A DNA stretch of 53,509 nucleotides from Paramecium octaurelia (Eukaryota > Ciliophora > Oligohymenophorea > Peniculida > Parameciidae), in the NCBI GenBank assembly GCA_905182995.1, contig CAJJDP010000198.1:7410-60918 (forward strand), read 5' to 3'. Numbering within the stretch: position 1 is the first letter of the stretch; the number at the start of each line of letters is the position of its first letter. Both the position numbers and the translations under genes were made by a program. Of the stretch, positions 46,586 to 53,509 are shown piece by piece. The notes under the pieces were generated by a model. It was not told where the DNA came from. It saw nothing but the letters and a program-made list of their open reading frames with translations, and ran no database searches.

Positions 46586-49500
46586 TCAATAAAATAGATT
46601 CGCCTATTGGTTTTTTTATTATAGTTTTTTAATTTTTTCTTGCTTCCATTATTAAATTATATTGGTTATTTTAGTCTTGATCTAGGAAGCATATTTTATT
46701 AATGGAGCGGTTATTCCTATTATTAAAAGACAAATTTGTACAAAGCCTATTTGAATTTAAGCTTATGCACTAACAAGTTTAACAAAATTTGAATCAAAAG
46801 ATAGAGAAAGCAATGCAAAAATAATAATTGGAATCTCAAAAATTAGAATTACTATCAAATCGATTTTATTATTGATCATATTAGAATAAATGATTAAGGT
46901 AATGTAAAAAGTATCAACGAATGCGATACCCACACATTGTAAAATAGGGTTACTTTAAGAACCTATCAATAGTAATAATATTAATAATTTCTTGGCAATA
47001 ATGATGCCTTCATGACGAAAATTTCTTTTTTTATTTAGCTTAAATTAAGACAACGAATACTAAAAAAATAGAGACATCAAAGATGCTATTGAAATCAAAA
47101 TAAAACTTGCAAGCACAGTTTATACGATATTTCTAGAATCACTTTCTTTTTCAGAAAATATATAGAGTAAAGTCTTAAAAATTAAATCCCAACAATTCGC
47201 TTAGAGAATATAAACAATCCCTTATTATGATAAAATTCTATTTAATCCAAAGCTAAATTGATTCAGAGAATGTATTAAAAATGCAATATTATATGAGACA
47301 AGGGTAGATTAATTATTGTAAATAAAGACTCTAATTCGAGCAAACGAAGTTCTGAAAATAAATCTTAAGTAACAATACGATACTATTAGTAAAATTGTTC
47401 CTAATAAAATTTGAGTAACAAGACCATATAAATTACTAATTAGATCAGAGTTGACATCATAACTATAAAATTTACCAAAAGCTTACAAGTATTGTGATCC
47501 AATTACATCATAACATAATTTTAGCATCCCAAATTTATCCAAAATAGGATTAATTGTAACAACCTCTGAAGATTCAAAATAAATCATTAGGTTTTAAGGA
47601 AAGATTATATTGATAAATTTTAAATAGGATTAAAATTAAATTGTATCCAGGATTTCAAAGCATTCAGCAGGATGACCAGAAATCAAAATAATAAAACTTG
47701 ATATCCCCAGAAATATAAGTATAACTAGATTATAGGAGCTTAGGTTATGGGAAATCTCCTTTTAAGCAGCAGTTAAAACAACAGGATTTTTGAGTCGAAT
47801 TTTGCAAATATCATTGTCAACTTAAAAATCATTCTGATCAACCAGCACAGTATTTAATTGAACTTGTAGAACAATGTCTTTTGTTTATTATTCTAAAATT
47901 TCAATTCGCAATTAATAAATGACCTCATGCACACTATAATTATCAGGTTCATTAATTAATACATCCTTAATAATATAATGAGAAGGATTGATATCAATAA
48001 GTTAAGCTTTAAAATTTTGAGTTAAATTTTACGTTGAATCTAATAGTTTAATTTTATTAGTAAATTATAATTAGACATATAAGACATTATATGTTTAATT
48101 CAAGAATACTAGTTTAAAATGAGGAGGTATAGTTTAAAGACAGGAACTCTTTCTTAGATCATCTTCAAAACATGTCCAATACATTTCAATATCACAAATA
48201 TTTGAACATCCATCTAGGGATAAGTGATTCCCATCATCGCATTCTTCTTAATCTGATTTAAAACCATTTCCACAAGTATCTTGACAATTATTGTCATTCA
48301 TAAGAAAACCTATATTGCAAACTTAACAAAGCCCTTTTTAACAAATACTACAATTTAAAGGACATGAATGCAAGCATAAATCACAGCCGTCAAAAGGATC
48401 ATCATTACCATCATCACATTCTTCATTAAAAGCAACAATAGAATCTCCACATATCGATATGCATTATTTCTCTAGATAATAATACCCTTAATCACATATA
48501 TCTAAACAATTTTAATGATCACAAATTTGACAGTTCTCCCTACACGAATATTAGCAATTATGGCATCCATCATATTCGATATCATTACCATCATCGCAAA
48601 TTTCTAATCCTTCCACAACAAACCCATCTCCACAAGCAGGAATACAATTTTTATCCTTAATCTCAAAATACTAATTACAAATTACACATTCATGATGAGC
48701 ATTACAAAATACACAATTTTATTCACATTCAAATTTACATTCATAACATCCATCTCCAATTTCTTAATTTTAATCATCACACTATTCATTTGAATTCATA
48801 GCTATTATGCCATCTCCACATTAATATTCACATCTGTAATCTACCAGATTCCATCCTTTTAAACATGAAAAGCAAAAAGAATTGTGACAATCCAAGCATT
48901 CTAATTGACATAAACTACATTAATAAGAATTGTCAAACTAAAACTCGATGGAATTATAAAGAAATTCCTCTCCATAATAAGTGCCATGGCTACAAATAGG
49001 AATGCATTAACCATTGAAGGTTTTTTCAAATAGATTCACACAAATTTGACATTCATTAAAAACAGAAATATTACAATTTTAAGGTTATCTTTACTCACAT
49101 TAATTATATTAATAAGCAAAAATACCGTAATTCTAAATCTAGCATTTAAGATCTTGAACATCTAATTTAAGGTTGTTGTTTATGATGACATGCTGAAGGT
49201 ATTAGTTTATCAAGAAATTAGAGATTTGACAATAATGACCTTCTTCGATTTATGTATCAAATTTAATTAAATTATCCTCATATTTGCAAGAAAATTGACA
49301 TTAGTTACCAATTAATTGGTAATTATAGTTGCAGAACTTGCATTAACCAAATTCACATTAAGCGCAATTTAGTGGACAAGAGAACTTACACTAGTAACAT
49401 CCATCATTAGGTTACAAGTTTCCATCATCGCACTCTTCTTAGTATAATATCAATTTATCTCCACAGATTGGTAGACATACTTATGAATATGTATCAAAAT

Positions 49501-50776
49501 TCCAGTCTGAAAAACATTCAACACACATATCTCTAATACAATTACTGCACCCTACTACACAATTGTACTATTAAGAAAAAATTCCTTCAAAGGCAAGGAT
49601 ATAATCATTTTTATGGATTACTTTTTCATCTATTATTTTATTCTCCTAATATGTAAAAACTTCAAAGTCTCTAATACCAAATGATGGTGTGTTCGCAGAT
49701 GTGGTCACAACAATTGGAACCCCGATAGCAATTGTTATGGTTGAGGAACTGCTACTAGATCCGAAAGTTTCAATCCTGCTCATTTTGAGATTAGACCCAC
49801 ACAAATAATTAAAATCTGCTACAGTATTTAAAGTTGGCGTAGAATAATACATTTATGTGTCACCATTAACTTCTATAGTTACAGAATCGGTGATCTCTAA
49901 AGATAGAAATAAGAATGAAACTTTTATACTAGTATGAGGATCATCTAAGATTAAACCTATGGTGGCTAATTGTGTTGTTAAGAAATTTCCATAATATTGA
50001 AAACCTAGGATATTTAATTATAAAAACCACAATCTAGCACATTATCATAATAAGCATTATCTCTAATCCATCCTTCTCCATTTGTTAATGTAAGAGTTGT
50101 AAAATACGTTAAAACTCTATACCATTTCTAACAAATTCCAGTGGAATCACAATAATGACAAAGATTTGGACATTTCAAGACTGACAATTTAAAATTGGAG
50201 ATTCCCCAATATGCTGATGATTATCTAGAAACTATTATTATTATGGCTGAGTTTCCCATATGGACTATTTATCTACCTACTGCATCGGTCTAACCAAGAG
50301 ATCCACTTCCACAAATTTCTGTTCCTGAGGAATTTGGATTATTATTGATTGCTTTTTCTCCATCAATAAACACGATGTAATATGAGGAAGTCCAAGGATC
50401 CAATCTAAATAAAAAAATTTAAAAAGTACAGACCTCCAGAAATTTAACTCAACCTTAACCTTATAATGAGGAGGAAGGATGAAGGTCTTTGTTATGACTG
50501 TTTATGAATTAAAGACGAATCTTCCACCAAATATGTCAGAAGTTACACAATCAGTGATATGGTTTGAATTTTCGGCCAAGTAAGTATTCCAGTCTATGAT
50601 GTTAGGTTTTAATTACTATCATCTGTATTGAAGGGACTAAAAAAGGATCGGCTGATTTCAGTTTGCGCAAGTACTTTGTAACAGAATTTATTAAGGAAAA
50701 TGAGATGGATGAAAATTTAAAAAAGGCACAATTCCCAGGATCTCTAAAGCTAACTTTATTGAAGCTTCTAAAACAT
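46586..50776 (-). CDS. cysteine-rich (furin/DUF4215) membrane protein, 1371 aa
   Basis: Exons are 50617-50776, 50434-50593, 50028-50404 and 46586-50004; introns are 23, 29 and 23 nt. The sum is exactly 1372 codons. The proposed start ATG 50776 gives a hydrophobic leader ([13 protein letters not shown]); the first exon is the least certain part. Residues about 55-200 form a beta-rich N-terminal domain ([27 protein letters not shown]). Residues about 390-855 are Cys-rich, with repeated CGDGIIA.NSNEQCDD...GDGCYEC units and C.NC..C..G.C..C spacers. From about residue 967 a polytopic domain follows. It is clearly homologous to that of the 2504-residue protein: [22 protein letters not shown] here, FPQNLEGYFEVFSIGSFTPIFD there. 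The protein is probably a surface receptor or sensor. The end is TGA 46586-46588. Confidence 0.92.
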
Positions 50777-50806
50777 TTATTTTTTAAGTTTATAAATCGA
50801 GTTGTA

Positions 50807-51391
50807 ATGATTAAAAAGATTATCAATTATTTAAAATTAGGCATAAATAATATCTTATCAAAAATTTAATTAAAAATAAATATTCCATTATCAAGTGAAA
50901 ATGATAATAAATTGAATTCCAAATAAACACTAATTAATAAATAAGTGTAATAAATTATTCAAAGTTAATTAATCATTCAAGTTAAAGAAAATCGTTGTAA
51001 TTTCTTACCATATTCTCTTCATCAATTGAATAATGTTATTCATCATTTAACTTTCTTCCAAGGTCAAAATTTTATTAAGATTAGAAAAACAAATAAAATT
51101 TTTGCTTTGATCTTCTATTTACATCTAATACCTCAATTTCACTATTGCTTAAATTCAACCAGAATTAGTAAATTTTTCGAAATTTGCATTCATGCGACAA
51201 AAGGATAACTTTCAAGACCAATTTAATAGATATTTCATTCCCATTTTAAATTATATATGTAAAAAGTGGTATATTTAAGGTTTATTAGGGATGATATTAT
51301 CTAAAAATTAGATCTAAATTATATGTATGTGAATATAGACACAATTGATACAATAATTATGTTTTTTTAAGAATATATACTGAATAATTGA
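50807..51391 (+). CDS. hypothetical protein, 194 aa
   Basis: The frame is open from ATG 50807 to TGA 51389-51391 with TAA/TAG as Gln. It reads MIKKIINYLKLGINNILSK, later LPYSLHQLNNVIHHLTFFQG. An earlier in-frame ATG at 50705 would overlap the 5' end of the divergent gene on the left, so 50807 is preferred. No family was recognised. Composition looks coding, but support is only the open length. Confidence 0.4.
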
Positions 51392-52131
51392 ACTCACCCT
51401 TATATATCTAGATTACTTGTTCGCATTTCTTTATGTTATCTAAATTAAGGAGAAAATCTCAACTTTGGTTATTAATAGAATGAATATATAATTTCATATT
51501 TATTACACTTTTTATTTACTGTTAACTAAATTTTTGCTTTTAATAAATTCTTTTATTAATATAATAAACAACTCTGCCAAAAACAAACTATTTGTTTATT
51601 GTACCTCAAAGTTTTGGTTTTCTGTTAATATCAGGTATTTGGAATCTAATTTCGATTTGAAAAATTATTTTTTAATTTATCAGACATGGGGAATGGATTG
51701 CTATTTATTCGTGAGATAAACGCCATCTAAAATTCATGCTTTTGAAGTTCTCTGCCATGAACTAAATCGAAATTTATCTCCTCTTATGCATCTCATCTTT
51801 TTGTTCTATTCATTAAATTATGTTAGTAAGGTTTATTTCTAATAGAAGAATACTATGTGGATTTTATAAGAAGTTTGAGGATTTAAAAATAAATTATACT
51901 AGTTAATAACTTTAGTGAATGAATGTTTAAGAAATGATTGGAAGGTTAATGAAAGAAAAAATACATTTAAATAATAAAATTAATATCGGATTATGTTTCT
52001 AAGGTAAATTCAAATGATGTTAATGTTCATAATACAAACTCAATCAATGTCAAAATTTATTGAGCAATTCTAGGTAATCTTTGTCCATTGAAATGATTCT
52101 TCATACAAATTTTCAAATCAAATATTTGATA
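50979..52131. repeat. contig-end region repeated at 52436-53509
   Basis: Matches 52436-53509 by eye, except that this copy has an extra 79 bp (51523-51601). The second copy begins immediately after a single N. Confidence 0.9.
51523..51601. mobile_element. 79-bp TA-bounded segment absent from the other copy, IES-like
   Basis: In copy 1 the segment starts with TA (51523-51524) and is followed by TA (51602-51603). In copy 2 the flanks meet at a single TA (CTGTTACCTC, about 52,976-52,985). The only bases shared at both boundaries are TA, which is exactly what precise IES excision leaves. The right end read inward (TACAATAA) matches seven of the eight positions of TAYAGYNR; the left end (TAACTAAA) matches poorly. 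A 79-bp allelic deletion with TA microhomology is the alternative. Confidence 0.55.
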
Positions 52132-52365
52132 TATGATTCAATTGTGAATCTATTTGTAATGTGTAGGACTTAATGAAATTTATAAGGTGGAAGTCTTATT
52201 TAAAAGATGACCGCTAAATATGAGTTATCGAAGATCGGTAAATAATCTCATATTAAGGCATGGGTAATAATCAGGTTGAATATCGAAGTTATATTACCCA
52301 ATATTTGTATTTAAACTTGGGGTTTCAAACAAACAAGTATTCATATAGATTATCTGACGTCACAT

Positions 52366-52389
52366 TATATATATATATATTTATATATA
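52366..52389. repeat. AT dinucleotide run
   Basis: A TA-repeat tract with one interruption, 46 bases before the single-N join. Such tracts commonly stop contig extension. Confidence 0.9.
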
Positions 52390-52434
52390 GTTTTAAGAAA
52401 TAGTATTTCTGCCATCCTTATTTGCTATATTTTT

Positions 52435-52435
52435 N
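52435..52435. other. single-N contig join
   Basis: One N joins the end of one contig to a contig that restarts about 1.46 kb earlier in the same sequence. Confidence 0.95.
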
Positions 52436-53509
52436 AAGTTAAAGAAAATCGTTGTAATTTCTTACCATATTCTCTTCATCAATTGAATAATGTTATTCAT
52501 CATTTAACTTTCTTCCAAGGTCAAAATTTTATTAAGATTAGAAAAACAAATAAAATTTTTGCTTTGATCTTCTATTTACATCTAATACCTCAATTTCACT
52601 ATTGCTTAAATTCAACCAGAATTAGTAAATTTTTCGAAATTTGCATTCATGCGACAAAAGGATAACTTTCAAGACCAATTTAATAGATATTTCATTCCCA
52701 TTTTAAATTATATATGTAAAAAGTGGTATATTTAAGGTTTATTAGGGATGATATTATCTAAAAATTAGATCTAAATTATATGTATGTGAATATAGACACA
52801 ATTGATACAATAATTATGTTTTTTTAAGAATATATACTGAATAATTGAACTCACCCTTATATATCTAGATTACTTGTTCGCATTTCTTTATGTTATCTAA
52901 ATTAAGGAGAAAATCTCAACTTTGGTTATTAATAGAATGAATATATAATTTCATATTTATTACACTTTTTATTTACTGTTACCTCAAAGTTTTGGTTTTC
53001 TGTTAATATCAGGTATTTGGAATCTAATTTCGATTTGAAAAATTATTTTTTAATTTATCAGACATGGGGAATGGATTGCTATTTATTCGTGAGATAAACG
53101 CCATCTAAAATTCATGCTTTTGAAGTTCTCTGCCATGAACTAAATCGAAATTTATCTCCTCTTATGCATCTCATCTTTTTGTTCTATTCATTAAATTATG
53201 TTAGTAAGGTTTATTTCTAATAGAAGAATACTATGTGGATTTTATAAGAAGTTTGAGGATTTAAAAATAAATTATACTAGTTAATAACTTTAGTGAATGA
53301 ATGTTTAAGAAATGATTGGAAGGTTAATGAAAGAAAAAATACATTTAAATAATAAAATTAATATCGGATTATGTTTCTAAGGTAAATTCAAATGATGTTA
53401 ATGTTCATAATACAAACTCAATCAATGTCAAAATTTATTGAGCAATTCTAGGTAATCTTTGTCCATTGAAATGATTCTTCATACAAATTTTCAAATCAAA
53501 TATTTGATA
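52436..53509. repeat. second copy of the contig-end region, lacking the 79-bp segment
   Basis: Corresponds to 50979-52131 with offset 1457 before the deletion and 1378 after it. It carries the last two thirds of the hypothetical ORF of 50807-51391 (here 52436-52848) and runs to the window end. Confidence 0.9.

Larger units (their letters stand above)
51392..52434. other. AT-rich, no gene seen
   Basis: No motif-bearing frame was found. The region includes the 79-bp TA-bounded segment and, at 52366-52389, an almost pure AT microsatellite just before the N. Confidence 0.5.

Noticed and set aside
1..53509. Standard-code ORFs of 60-160 codons as separate genes
   Set aside because: They are fragments or antisense shadows of longer frames that read TAA/TAG as Gln. 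Three conserved C-termini and the exact spliced lengths of five genes fit the ciliate code.
1..53509. tRNA or rRNA genes
   Set aside because: No T-loop motif (GGTTCRANNCC) with matching acceptor stems and no recognisable rRNA segment was found by eye. A covariance-model scan would settle it.

Overview
This window reads as ciliate DNA, most likely a Paramecium macronuclear assembly. Long reading frames appear only if TAA and TAG are read as glutamine and TGA as the sole stop. Introns are 19-29 nt GT-AG units. A short CCCAAA-type telomeric tract sits next to an assembly gap. The DNA is very AT-rich. With this code the apparent ORF deserts resolve into a few clear genes, separated by many decayed gene remnants.

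Layout. Positions 1-10,100 (+ strand) hold a possible membrane-protein fragment, a 15-repeat WD40/pentapeptide gene with two lesions (795-3602), TPR and WD40-family relics, and an intact 9-repeat paralogue (8095-10096). A gap of Ns (11,119-11,501) is followed by telomeric repeats (11,502-11,523). Positions 11,524-26,165 are mostly decayed sequence around a TPR gene that appears twice only because two overlapping contigs were joined by a single N at 16,003. Positions 26,166-50,776 (- strand) carry four well-supported genes. These are a 2504-residue cysteine-rich surface-antigen-like protein, a serine carboxypeptidase, a YwqK/MORN-like repeat protein with 15 introns, and a second cysteine-rich membrane protein with the same C-terminal architecture. 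Between them lie a broken PUS10-like gene, an unrecognised gene seen in two diverged versions around a second single-N join (37,611), and an ORF broken by three in-frame TGAs. The right end is another overlapping-contig duplication across an N at 52,435.

How the genes relate. The two cysteine-rich proteins look like secreted or surface receptors anchored by a shared polytopic C-terminal domain. The carboxypeptidase has a signal peptide and should act in lysosomes/food vacuoles or outside the cell. The WD40, TPR and YwqK-like genes belong to repeat-protein families of the kind that expand in Paramecium. There is no operon logic.

Most notable: two TA-bounded segments behave like internal eliminated sequences. 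One is 79 bp, present in one copy of a duplicated contig end and precisely absent from the other. The other is a 28-bp insertion that alone breaks the TPR reading frame. Intron-per-repeat architectures occur in two genes. All 21 introns of the intact or nearly intact genes have lengths not divisible by 3, whereas the broken TPR gene has four 3n introns, three of them without an in-frame TGA.
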